Source: Alphaproteobacteria bacterium
GTDB taxonomy: Bacteria > Pseudomonadota > Alphaproteobacteria > Reyranellales > Reyranellaceae
Assembly (NCBI GenBank): GCA_016870055.1
Contig: VGCQ01000005.1
Span: 1-38,146, forward strand
Direction: 5' to 3'
DNA length: 38,146 nucleotides
Shown here: positions 31,961 through 38,146 of the stretch, one piece after another
Layout: the number at the start of each line of letters is the position of its first letter
How positions within the stretch are numbered: the stretch's first letter is position 1
The notes under the pieces: model-generated
Seen by the model: only the letters and a program-made list of their open reading frames with translations
What the model was told of the DNA's origin: nothing
The model's database searches: none
Position numbers and translations under genes: made by a program

Positions 31961-32422
31961 CTACTCCGTCTTTCCGCCCTCCAGCATCTTGCTCCAGCGC
32001 CGCTGCATCTCCTCGGGACTGACAACCTCTTTGGTCGCCGCCAGGAACCAGCGATAGCCGAACGGGCAGGCCACCATGCCGGACCGGTCGCCATAGAACT
32101 GATCCTGCACCGGACGGACCAGCGTGGCGCCGGCGGCGACGGCGCGGGCCACCGCCTTGTCGGCGTCCGCCACCTGGATGTGGAAGGCGACCGGCGAGCC
32201 GCCGGTGGCCGCCGGGCTGCGCGAGCCGAAGTCGGGATATTCGTCGTTCATCATCAGCACGCTGTCGCCGATCTTGATCTCGGCGTGCCCGACCTTGCCG
32301 GACGGCTCGGTCAGGCGGAACAGCTCGGTCGCCCCGAAGGCCTTGCCGTAGAAGGCGATCGCCTCCTTGGCGTCGTGCACCGTCATGTGGGCCCGCACGG
32401 TCTGGTCGGTCTTTGCGCTCAT
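31961..32422 (-). CDS. VOC (glyoxalase/PhnB-like) family protein
   Basis: This 153-residue protein has two beta-alpha-beta-beta-beta VOC repeats: VRAHMTVHDAKEAIAFYGKAFG with TELFRL, then [21 protein letters not shown] with the YGDRSGMVACPFGYRWFLA end. The PhnB/YnbD-like members of the superfamily have this length. The role could be a metal-dependent isomerase, a dioxygenase or antibiotic binding; no key metal residues can be assigned with certainty. It diverges from a TetR gene across a 46-base spacer filled by a large palindrome, so it is almost surely that regulator's target. Confidence 0.9.
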   Translation of the reverse strand: MSAKTDQTVRAHMTVHDAKEAIAFYGKAFGATELFRLTEPSGKVGHAEIKIGDSVLMMNDEYPDFGSRSPAATGGSPVAFHIQVADADKAVARAVAAGATLVRPVQDQFYGDRSGMVACPFGYRWFLAATKEVVSPEEMQRRWSKMLEGGKTE

Positions 32423-32438
32423 GGCGTCACCTGTGATA

Positions 32439-32467
32439 TATTTACTTTACGTATCGTAACGTAAATA
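32439..32467. promoter_or_regulatory. TetR operator in the VOC/TetR divergent spacer
   Basis: A 29-base imperfect palindrome has arms TATTTAC-N-TTACG and CGTAA-N-GTAAATA around a three-base centre; 24 of 29 positions match. It ends one base before the TetR ATG at 32469 and 17 bases before the VOC ATG. TATATT (plus, 32437-32442) and TATATC (minus, 32440-32435) can serve as overlapping -10 boxes, so bound TetR would block both. Confidence 0.75.
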
Positions 32468-32468
32468 G

Positions 32469-33059
32469 ATGCCCCGTCAAGCCCCCGCCCCGCCTGCCCG
32501 CGGCCGGCCGCGCGATCCGCGCACCCGCGCCGCCATCCTCGCCGCTGCCCGCGCGCTTCTCGACAAAGGCGGCCTCACCGCCGTCACCATCGAGGCGATC
32601 GCCGCCAAAGCCGGGGTGAGCCGGCCCACGATCTATCGCTACTGGCCCAACGCCGCGGCCGTCGCCATGGCGGCGTTCCTGGAGGCCTCGGGCGCACCGT
32701 CAGCGGGCCGCAGCAGCCGCTCGCCGCTCACGGCGTTGCGCAGCCAGCTCCACGCGGTTGCCGACGCCTTCGCCGCCCCGACTGGCCGCAGCGTGGCCGC
32801 CATGGTGGCGGCGGCGCAATCCGAAACCGAGCTCGCCAAGGCGTTCCGCAACGAGTTCATTGCCCGCAACCGCGACGCCGCGCGGCATTTGCTGGAGCGC
32901 TGCGTCGCCGAACGACTGGTGGCGCCTCCGGCCGACCTCGACCTCGCGCTCGATCTGGTCTTCGGCGCCCTGTTCTACCGCCTGTTGATGGGGCATGCGC
33001 CGATCACCCGCGGCTTCGTCGACCAGCTGCTCGACGCCGTCGTCCCGGAACGCGCTTAG
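32469..33059 (+). CDS. TetR family transcriptional regulator
   Basis: This 196-residue repressor has an N-terminal helix-turn-helix: RAAILAAARALLDKGGL, then VTIEAIAAKAGVSRPTIYRYW (about residues 36-56), the most conserved part of the family. The C-terminal domain is all helical with a dimer-type end (LLMGHAPITRGFVDQLLDAVV). A basic, proline-rich start (MPRQAPAPPARGRPRDPRTR) precedes it. It should bind the palindrome just upstream as a dimer of dimers and repress itself and the VOC gene until a ligand binds. Ligand unknown. Confidence 0.93.
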   Translation: MPRQAPAPPARGRPRDPRTRAAILAAARALLDKGGLTAVTIEAIAAKAGVSRPTIYRYWPNAAAVAMAAFLEASGAPSAGRSSRSPLTALRSQLHAVADAFAAPTGRSVAAMVAAAQSETELAKAFRNEFIARNRDAARHLLERCVAERLVAPPADLDLALDLVFGALFYRLLMGHAPITRGFVDQLLDAVVPERA

Positions 33060-33126
33060 CAGCGGACTTGCCGACCGCGACGGCAACATGATCTTCTTCG
33101 GCGTGGAACCGCAGAAGGCATCCTGA
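33060..33126 (+). pseudogene. C-terminal relic of a VOC-type protein
   Basis: Immediately after the TetR stop, a different frame reads SGLADRDGNMIFFGVEPQKA with a stop at 33124. D-x-D-G-N-x-I-x-F-G is the hallmark end of glyoxalase/bleomycin-resistance-type VOC domains. There is no start or upstream body, so it is the 3' tail of a gene whose front was lost, perhaps when TetR moved in or by deletion. Only about 20 residues remain; the call rests on this motif alone. Confidence 0.5.
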
Positions 33127-33129
33127 AGC

Positions 33130-34533
33130 ATGGAACTCTGGCAATACGACGCGACCGACCTCGCCCGCCTCATCCGCACTGGCCAAGCCTCGGCGCGCGA
33201 CGCCGTCGATTCGGTGCTGAAGCGCCTGCACGCCGTCAACCCGGCGATCAACGCCGTGGTGCGTGTCCTCGAAGCAGAGGCACGCGCCGCCGCCGAAACC
33301 GCCGACGCTGCCCGCACCCGCGGTCACGCCTTGCCGCCGCTGCACGGCGTTCCGGTCACCACCAAGATCAATGTCGATCAGGCGGGCCTGCCGACCGACA
33401 ACGGCGTGGTGCCGCTCAAGGATTTCGTCGCCACCGAGGACAGCCCGGTCGTCGCCAACTTGAAGCACGCCGGCGCCATCATCGTCGGCCGCACCAATGC
33501 ACCCGCCTTCTCGATGCGCATCTTCAGCGACAACGCCCTGCACGGCCGCACCCTCAATCCGCGCGACCGCACGGTGACGCCGGGCGGCTCGAGCGGCGGC
33601 GCGGGTGCCGCGACCGCCACCGGCATCGGCGCCATCGCGCACGGCAACGATATCGGCGGTTCGGTCCGCATCCCCGCCTATTGCAACGGCGTGGTCGGCC
33701 TGCGCACCGGCTTTGCCCGCATTCCGTCGTTCAACCCGTCGGCGCCGGCAGGCCGGCCGATCGGCGCGGTGCTGATGGCCGTTCAAGGTCCCCACACGCG
33801 CACGGTGCGCGACGCGCGTCTGGCGCTTGAAGTCATGGCGCGCGGCGACCGGCGCGACTGGCGGTGGAACGATGTGCCGATGCAAGGCCCGCCGCCGGCG
33901 CGGCCGATCAAGGTGGCGATCGTGCCGGAGTTCCCCGGCGGCCCCACGCACCCCGCGCAGGCCGCCGCGGTGCGGCTGGCCGGCAAGCATCTGCAGGCCG
34001 CAGGCTACGCCGTCGAGGAGATCCTGCCGCCCGACCTCGAGCGTGGTGTCGAGTTGTGGCACTTGATCTGCGTCACCGACGTCTTCGGCGGGCTGTGGCC
34101 GCAGATGCAGAAAATGGGCGATCCCGATGCCATCGCCGCCATGCGCGCCTGGCTCGACCTGCACAAGCCGGCCGACCTTGCGACCTATGTCGCCGCGCTG
34201 ACCGAGCGCGAAGGCTTGGCGCTGCGCTGGATGACCTTCTTCCAGCAATGGCCGCTGGTCATCATGCCGACACTCGCCGACCTGCCGCCCAAGCAAGGCG
34301 CCGACATCACCACCGACGGCCAGCGTCAGGTGCTGCAGGCGATGCGGCCGGCGCTGCTTGCCCCCTTGCTCGGCCTGCCCGGACTCGCGGTCCCAGTGGG
34401 CAGCCACGGCAAGCTGCGCACCGGCGTTCAGATCATGGCCATGCGCAACCGCGAAGATCTCTGCCTCGACGCCGGCGAAGTCATCGAGGCGGCCGAAGGC
34501 GTCGTGACGCCGATAGATCCGGAACACCGCTGA
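33130..34533 (+). CDS. Amidase (amidase signature family)
   Basis: This 467-residue amidase has its triad at Lys79 (VTTKINVD), Ser154 (PGGSSGGAG) and Ser178 (IGGSVRIPA). It is complete but differs clearly from the amidase at 18568, for example in the Pro-rich middle (DVPMQGPPPARPIKVAIVPE). It hydrolyses an amide to an acid and ammonia or amine. It heads a plus-strand run with a HIBADH-family dehydrogenase, an amidohydrolase and a Bug binding protein, which suggests breakdown of an imported amide or cyclic amide. ATG 33130 follows the VOC relic. Confidence 0.92.
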   Translation: MELWQYDATDLARLIRTGQASARDAVDSVLKRLHAVNPAINAVVRVLEAEARAAAETADAARTRGHALPPLHGVPVTTKINVDQAGLPTDNGVVPLKDFVATEDSPVVANLKHAGAIIVGRTNAPAFSMRIFSDNALHGRTLNPRDRTVTPGGSSGGAGAATATGIGAIAHGNDIGGSVRIPAYCNGVVGLRTGFARIPSFNPSAPAGRPIGAVLMAVQGPHTRTVRDARLALEVMARGDRRDWRWNDVPMQGPPPARPIKVAIVPEFPGGPTHPAQAAAVRLAGKHLQAAGYAVEEILPPDLERGVELWHLICVTDVFGGLWPQMQKMGDPDAIAAMRAWLDLHKPADLATYVAALTEREGLALRWMTFFQQWPLVIMPTLADLPPKQGADITTDGQRQVLQAMRPALLAPLLGLPGLAVPVGSHGKLRTGVQIMAMRNREDLCLDAGEVIEAAEGVVTPIDPEHR

Positions 34534-34564
34534 GCGGCGCAAGAATCAGTTCGAGGTTCGCGGC

Positions 34565-35494
34565 ATGAGCAGTAAAGCGTCACACGACATCGGTTGGATC
34601 GGCCTCGGCCGCATGGGCGAGGCGATGGCCGCCCGCCTGGTGAAGGCCGGCCATCGCTTGTCCGTCTGGAATCGCACCGCCTCGAAGGCCGATCCGCTGG
34701 CCAAGATCGGCGCCGAGGTCGTCACCGACAAGACGGCGATGGCGCATTGCGCCACGGTGTTCACCATGGTGTCGACCACCGACGATCTGAAGGATGTGTT
34801 GTTCGGCAGCGACGGCGTGCTCGCGGCCGACGCTCGCCCCAAGCGGGTGGTCGACATGTCGTCGATCTCCGATACCGGCTCGGCCGAGATTCGCAAGGCG
34901 CTGACCGCGGCCGGCGTCGGCTACCTCAGCGCGCCAGTATCGGGCAACGCCAAGGTCGCCAAGGCGGGCAAGCTCTTGGTCGTGGCGTCCGGCCCCAAGG
35001 CCGACTACGACGCGGTGCAGCCCCTGCTCGCCGCGTTGGGCCGCGCCGCGATGTATGTCGGCGAGGGTGAACTCGCGCGCATTTGGAAGATCGCCCATAA
35101 CACCATGTTCGGGGTGATCATCCAGTCCTTGTGCGAGATCACCCTGCTGGCCGAGAAGGCCGGCATCCCGCGCCACATCTTTCTCGAGTCGATCAATCAA
35201 AGCGTGCTGGGCTCGATGTACACCAAGTACAAGACGCCGGCGCTGGTCAATCTCGACTTCACGACCACCTTCACACCCAAGCTCCTGCTCAAGGACATGG
35301 AGCTCGGCCTCGCCGCCGGCCGGGACCGGGGCGTCGTCATGCCGACCGCCTCGGTGACACGCGACAGCATCCTGTCGCTGTCTCATCAGTATCCCGGCGA
35401 CATCGACTTCTCCGTCTTGCTGCTGGAACTCGCCCGCGCCGCCGGCATGACGCTGAAGCCGGAGAACGTGGCCGTGAGCGATGGCCTGCACTAG
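34565..35494 (+). CDS. 3-hydroxyisobutyrate dehydrogenase-family NAD(P) oxidoreductase
   Basis: This 309-residue beta-hydroxyacid dehydrogenase has the Rossmann motif GWIGLGRMG (residues 10-18), the substrate motif APVSGNAKVAKAGKL (123-137, a DAPVSGG variant) and the catalytic Lys175 with Asn179 in WKIAHNT. It oxidises a 3-hydroxyacid, or reduces a semialdehyde such as tartronate semialdehyde. It begins 31 bases after the amidase and 12 before the amidohydrolase, in a clear operon. Confidence 0.93.
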   Translation: MSSKASHDIGWIGLGRMGEAMAARLVKAGHRLSVWNRTASKADPLAKIGAEVVTDKTAMAHCATVFTMVSTTDDLKDVLFGSDGVLAADARPKRVVDMSSISDTGSAEIRKALTAAGVGYLSAPVSGNAKVAKAGKLLVVASGPKADYDAVQPLLAALGRAAMYVGEGELARIWKIAHNTMFGVIIQSLCEITLLAEKAGIPRHIFLESINQSVLGSMYTKYKTPALVNLDFTTTFTPKLLLKDMELGLAAGRDRGVVMPTASVTRDSILSLSHQYPGDIDFSVLLLELARAAGMTLKPENVAVSDGLH

Positions 35495-35506
35495 GCCGCC
35501 GCACCG

Positions 35507-36880
35507 ATGACCAGGCTGCTGCTGAAGGCCGGCATCGTCGTCACGCAGGACAAGACGCTGGGCGTCCTGCCCAGAGGCGACGTGCTGATCAGCGGCGACC
35601 GCGTCGTTGCCATCGCGCCGGCTCTCGGCGTCGAGGCGGAGACGGTCGACTGCACCGGCCATTTCGTACTGCCGGGCCTGATCAACGCCCACATGCACAC
35701 CTGGCAAACCGCGCTGCGCTCGGTCGCCGCCGACTGGACCCTTCTGGAATATTTTCGCCACGTCCATGCCGGGCTCGCCACGGTGTTCACGCCCGACGAC
35801 ATCCATGTCGCCACCCTGGCCGGCGCGCTGAACCAGCTCGATCACGGCGTGACCACGCTGGTCGACTGGTGCCACAACAACCCGACGCCCGAGCATACCG
35901 ACGCTGCGGTGACGGCGTTGAAGGAAAGCGGCATCCGCGCCGCCTTCTTCCACGGCTCGCCCAAGCCCGATCCCAAGCCGGGCGAGCCGCATTTCTCCGA
36001 GGTGCCGCACCCGCGACGCGAAGTCGAACGCCTGCTCGCGGGGCCGCTCGCGAGCCGCGATGCTTTGGTGACACTCGGCATGGCGGTGCTCGGACCGCAC
36101 TATTCGACGCTCGCGGTCAGCGCCAACGACTTCGCACTGGCCCGGGAACTCGGCCTGGTCGCCAGCATGCATCAGGGCGGCGGCGAGGCGAAGACCCGGG
36201 GCGGCTGGGAGACGTTGATGGCGCGCGGCTTGGTCGGGCCGCACGTCAACATCGTGCACGGCAACAATCTCACCGACGACCAGCTCCGCGCTTTCGTCGA
36301 CCTCGGCGTTTCGTTCTCGATCACGCCCGAGAACGAGATGGCGCAAGGCCACGGCCATCCCATCACCGGCCGCCTGCGCACGCTGGGCAGCGGCCCGTCG
36401 CTGGGCGTCGATCTCGAATCCGCAGTGAGCGGCGACATGTTCACCGTGGCGCGCATGGCGCTCGCCTCGCAGCGCGCGCTCGACAATGCGGCAGAGCGCG
36501 CGAGGAGCGGCGGCATACCCGCGACTTCGACGGTGCCGGCCGCCGAAGCGCTGGACTGGATCACGGGACGCGGTGCGGCCATGCTCGGCATGGCCCATCG
36601 GATCGGCAGCCTGACGCCCGGCAAGCAGGCCGACATCGCGGTGATGTCACCCGGTCCGCTGGCGATGTGGCCGGTGCACGATGCGATCGCGTCCGTGGTG
36701 ATGCAGGGTTGCGGCGCGCGCGTGCGCGACGTGCTGGTGGCCGGTCGCTTCGCCAAGCGCGACGGCCGTCTGTCGTGGGGCGACCTCGCAACGACAAGAC
36801 GGAGGCTCGCGGCGTCCGGCGAGCGTATCCTGTCCAAGCTCGAAATAAATAGCATCAGCCGCGCCATAGCGGCGATTTGA
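35507..36880 (+). CDS. Amidohydrolase (AtzA/TrzN/guanine-deaminase-like superfamily)
   Basis: This 457-residue metal hydrolase has the first metal pair His62-x-His64 (LINAHMHTW), the later His in SMHQGG, VHGNNL with its His, and a late Asp in GVDLES. These are the marks of the cyclic-amidine deaminase/chlorohydrolase branch. It probably deaminates or dechlorinates a heterocyclic nitrogen compound, or hydrolyses a cyclic amide. The C-terminal part (SLTPGKQADIAVMSP) is the usual second beta-sandwich domain. It lies within the amidase-HIBADH-Bug operon. Exact substrate unknown. Confidence 0.92.
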   Translation: MTRLLLKAGIVVTQDKTLGVLPRGDVLISGDRVVAIAPALGVEAETVDCTGHFVLPGLINAHMHTWQTALRSVAADWTLLEYFRHVHAGLATVFTPDDIHVATLAGALNQLDHGVTTLVDWCHNNPTPEHTDAAVTALKESGIRAAFFHGSPKPDPKPGEPHFSEVPHPRREVERLLAGPLASRDALVTLGMAVLGPHYSTLAVSANDFALARELGLVASMHQGGGEAKTRGGWETLMARGLVGPHVNIVHGNNLTDDQLRAFVDLGVSFSITPENEMAQGHGHPITGRLRTLGSGPSLGVDLESAVSGDMFTVARMALASQRALDNAAERARSGGIPATSTVPAAEALDWITGRGAAMLGMAHRIGSLTPGKQADIAVMSPGPLAMWPVHDAIASVVMQGCGARVRDVLVAGRFAKRDGRLSWGDLATTRRRLAASGERILSKLEINSISRAIAAI

Positions 36881-36893
36881 AGGGAGGAACGTC

Positions 36894-37853
36894 ATGATAC
36901 GCCTGATCGCAATCGTCGCGACGGCCGCGCTCGCGGTACTGCCCGCTTCGGCCCAGACCTACCCCGACAAGACCGTACACATCATCGTACCCTTCACCGC
37001 CGGCAGCGCCACCGACGTCGTCGCACGCGCCGTGGCGCAGGTCATGTCAAAGAATCTCGGCCAGCCCGTCGTGGTCGAGAACAAAACCGGCGCCGGCGGC
37101 ACCATCGGTGCGGCTCAGGTCGCCAAGTCGGCGCCCGACGGCTACACGCTGATGGCCAACTCCTCGGCCCACACCGTCAACCCCTCGATCTATCCCAATC
37201 TCACCTACGACACGGCCAGGGATCTGCCGCCGATCACCCTGCTCGCCGTCCAGCCCAACATCATGGTCGCCTCGCCAGCCAAGGGCTGGAAGACGGCCGC
37301 CGACTTCGTGAAGACGGCCAAGGAGCAGCCGGGCAAGCTCACCTACGCTTCGGCCGGCGTCGGCAGCGGCACGCACATGAACGCCGAGAAGTTCAAGCTG
37401 TCGGCCGGGATCGATGCGGTGCACGTGCCCTATCGTGGCACGCCGGAAGCACTGTCCGACACCATGAACGGCCGCACCGACGTCTTCTTCGGGCCGGTGA
37501 TCGCGGTCCTGCCCATGATCCGCGATGGCCGCGTCGTGGCCCTGGGCAACGGCAGCCCCAGGCGCTCCTCGGTGCTGCCCGACCTTGCCACCACCGAGGA
37601 ACAGGGCTTCAAGGACAGCGGCTACAACTTCTGGAGCGGCCTGTTCGCACCGGCCGGCACACCACCCGCCCTGATCGCCCGCCTCAACGCCGAAGTGAGA
37701 AAGGCGCTCGACTCACCGGAGGTCAAGGAGCGGCTGGGCGCCCTCGGCGCCGACGCCTCGCCGACCACGCCCGAAGAGTTCGCCAGGATCGTAGCGTTCG
37801 AGCTCAAGGACAATGCCGAGCTGGTCAAGAAGGCCGGCATCAAGGTGCAGTAG
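36894..37853 (+). CDS. Bug/TctC family tripartite tricarboxylate transporter substrate-binding protein
   Basis: This 319-residue periplasmic protein has a signal peptide (MIRLIAIVATAALAVLPASA, likely cut before QTYPDK) and Bug-family motifs: YPDKTVHIIVPFTAGSATDV, VVENKTGAGGTIGAAQVAKS, the GYTLMANSS loop, and GRTDVFFGPVIAVLPMIRDG. It delivers a carboxylate or small organic solute to a TctAB-type permease; no tctAB is nearby, as is common for orphan Bug genes. A GGGAGGA site lies upstream of the ATG. Its stop is directly followed by the next ATG at 37854, so the two genes are one transcript. Confidence 0.93.
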   Translation: MIRLIAIVATAALAVLPASAQTYPDKTVHIIVPFTAGSATDVVARAVAQVMSKNLGQPVVVENKTGAGGTIGAAQVAKSAPDGYTLMANSSAHTVNPSIYPNLTYDTARDLPPITLLAVQPNIMVASPAKGWKTAADFVKTAKEQPGKLTYASAGVGSGTHMNAEKFKLSAGIDAVHVPYRGTPEALSDTMNGRTDVFFGPVIAVLPMIRDGRVVALGNGSPRRSSVLPDLATTEEQGFKDSGYNFWSGLFAPAGTPPALIARLNAEVRKALDSPEVKERLGALGADASPTTPEEFARIVAFELKDNAELVKKAGIKVQ

Positions 37854-38146
37854 ATGGCCACCACGTTGCTGCAGACCACCGTCGTCGGCAGCTACCCGCA
37901 GCCCGACTGGCTGGTCGATCGCGGGATGCTGAGCAAGGTCGTGCCGCGCACGCGCTTGCGCGAGATCTGGCGCGTGCCCGAGCCGTTGCTCGAGCAGGCA
38001 CAGGACGACGCCACCCTGCTCGCCATCCGCGACATGGAGCGCGCCGGCATCGACATCGTGACCGACGGCGAGATGCGGCGCGAAAGCTACTCCAACCGTT
38101 TCGCCACGGCGCTCGACGGCATCGACGACGAGCATCCGGGCGAGAT
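37854..38146 (+). CDS. Cobalamin-independent methionine synthase-like protein (MetE C-terminal type), partial
   Basis: The first 97 codons of a gene cut by the right edge read MATTLLQTTVVGSYPQPDWL, then a segment ending RDMERAGIDIVTDGEMRRES. The TTVVGSYPQP start and the TDGEMRRE motif are marks of stand-alone MetE-C-like methyltransferases, which bind zinc and transfer methyl groups. Many such proteins in catabolic operons are not methionine synthases. It starts right after the Bug gene stop. Confidence 0.85.
   Translation, partial: MATTLLQTTVVGSYPQPDWLVDRGMLSKVVPRTRLREIWRVPEPLLEQAQDDATLLAIRDMERAGIDIVTDGEMRRESYSNRFATALDGIDDEHPGE

Noticed and set aside
18568-34533. The two amidases as a recent duplication or as GatA
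   Set aside because: They share only the signature motifs and differ elsewhere, and there are no gatB or gatC genes nearby.

Overview
This GC-rich window (about 65% G+C by eye) carries about 40 tightly packed protein genes and no rRNA, tRNA, CRISPR array or insertion sequence that I can see. The content suggests an alphaproteobacterium of the Rhizobiales/Rhodospirillales type (Bradyrhizobium- or Reyranella-like). The reasons are an erpA-xthA pair, a Rhizobium etli-type asparaginase, a Bug/TctC binding protein, many small-molecule catabolic enzymes, and frequent GTG/TTG starts with stop-start overlaps. The genus is inference.

Layout. 1-1061: the 5' end of a probable CHASE2-type cyclase gene (minus) diverges from a DMT transporter. 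1151-2279: erpA and xthA (plus). 2282-8494: one compact minus-strand run, read from the right as P450, PP2C phosphatase, class 3 L-asparaginase, RlmD/TrmA-type RNA methyltransferase, SDR and an acyl-CoA-dehydrogenase-like flavoprotein. 8978-10189: a membrane-anchored adenylate cyclase. 10289-13158: a small membrane protein, an acyl-CoA synthetase, a cupin and a GST. 13169-15670: a minus-strand unit with a promoter, a 16-18 codon leader peptide, alternative hairpins resembling an amino-acid attenuator, two tandem GNAT acetyltransferases and an O-acetylhomoserine sulfhydrylase-like gene. 15703-16419: a VapBC toxin-antitoxin module with its operator. 16430-20693: a DapA-family lyase (minus) divergent from a FAH-family hydrolase, an amidase and a pseudouridine synthase. 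20677-27033: a minus-strand series of alpha/beta hydrolase, zinc-type alcohol dehydrogenase, GST, NEW3-domain secreted protein, ABC ATPase, ABC permease and a protein that seems to start at CTG. 27351-31777: GFA protein, Rieske oxygenase, glutamine-synthetase-like ligase and a second (soluble) adenylate cyclase. 31961-33126: VOC protein and TetR regulator diverging from a large palindrome, plus a short relic of another VOC gene. 33130-38146: a plus-strand catabolic/uptake series of amidase, HIBADH-family dehydrogenase, amidohydrolase, Bug binding protein and the start of a MetE-like protein.

How the genes may work together. Several blocks look like uptake and breakdown of amides, cyclic nitrogen compounds and aromatic or carboxylic acids: two amidases, an amidohydrolase, FAH and DapA-family enzymes, a Rieske oxygenase, P450, SDR and acyl-CoA enzymes. 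Two full class III adenylate cyclases and a probable third point to extensive cAMP signalling. The most striking non-coding structure is the leader/attenuator at 15534-15640. It shows mutually exclusive 1:2, 2:3 and 3:4 pairings and a Trp-Tyr-Phe run in the leader peptide, yet it stands in front of acetyltransferase genes rather than a recognised aromatic amino acid biosynthesis gene. All functional calls are from reading the translated sequence; no database search was run.
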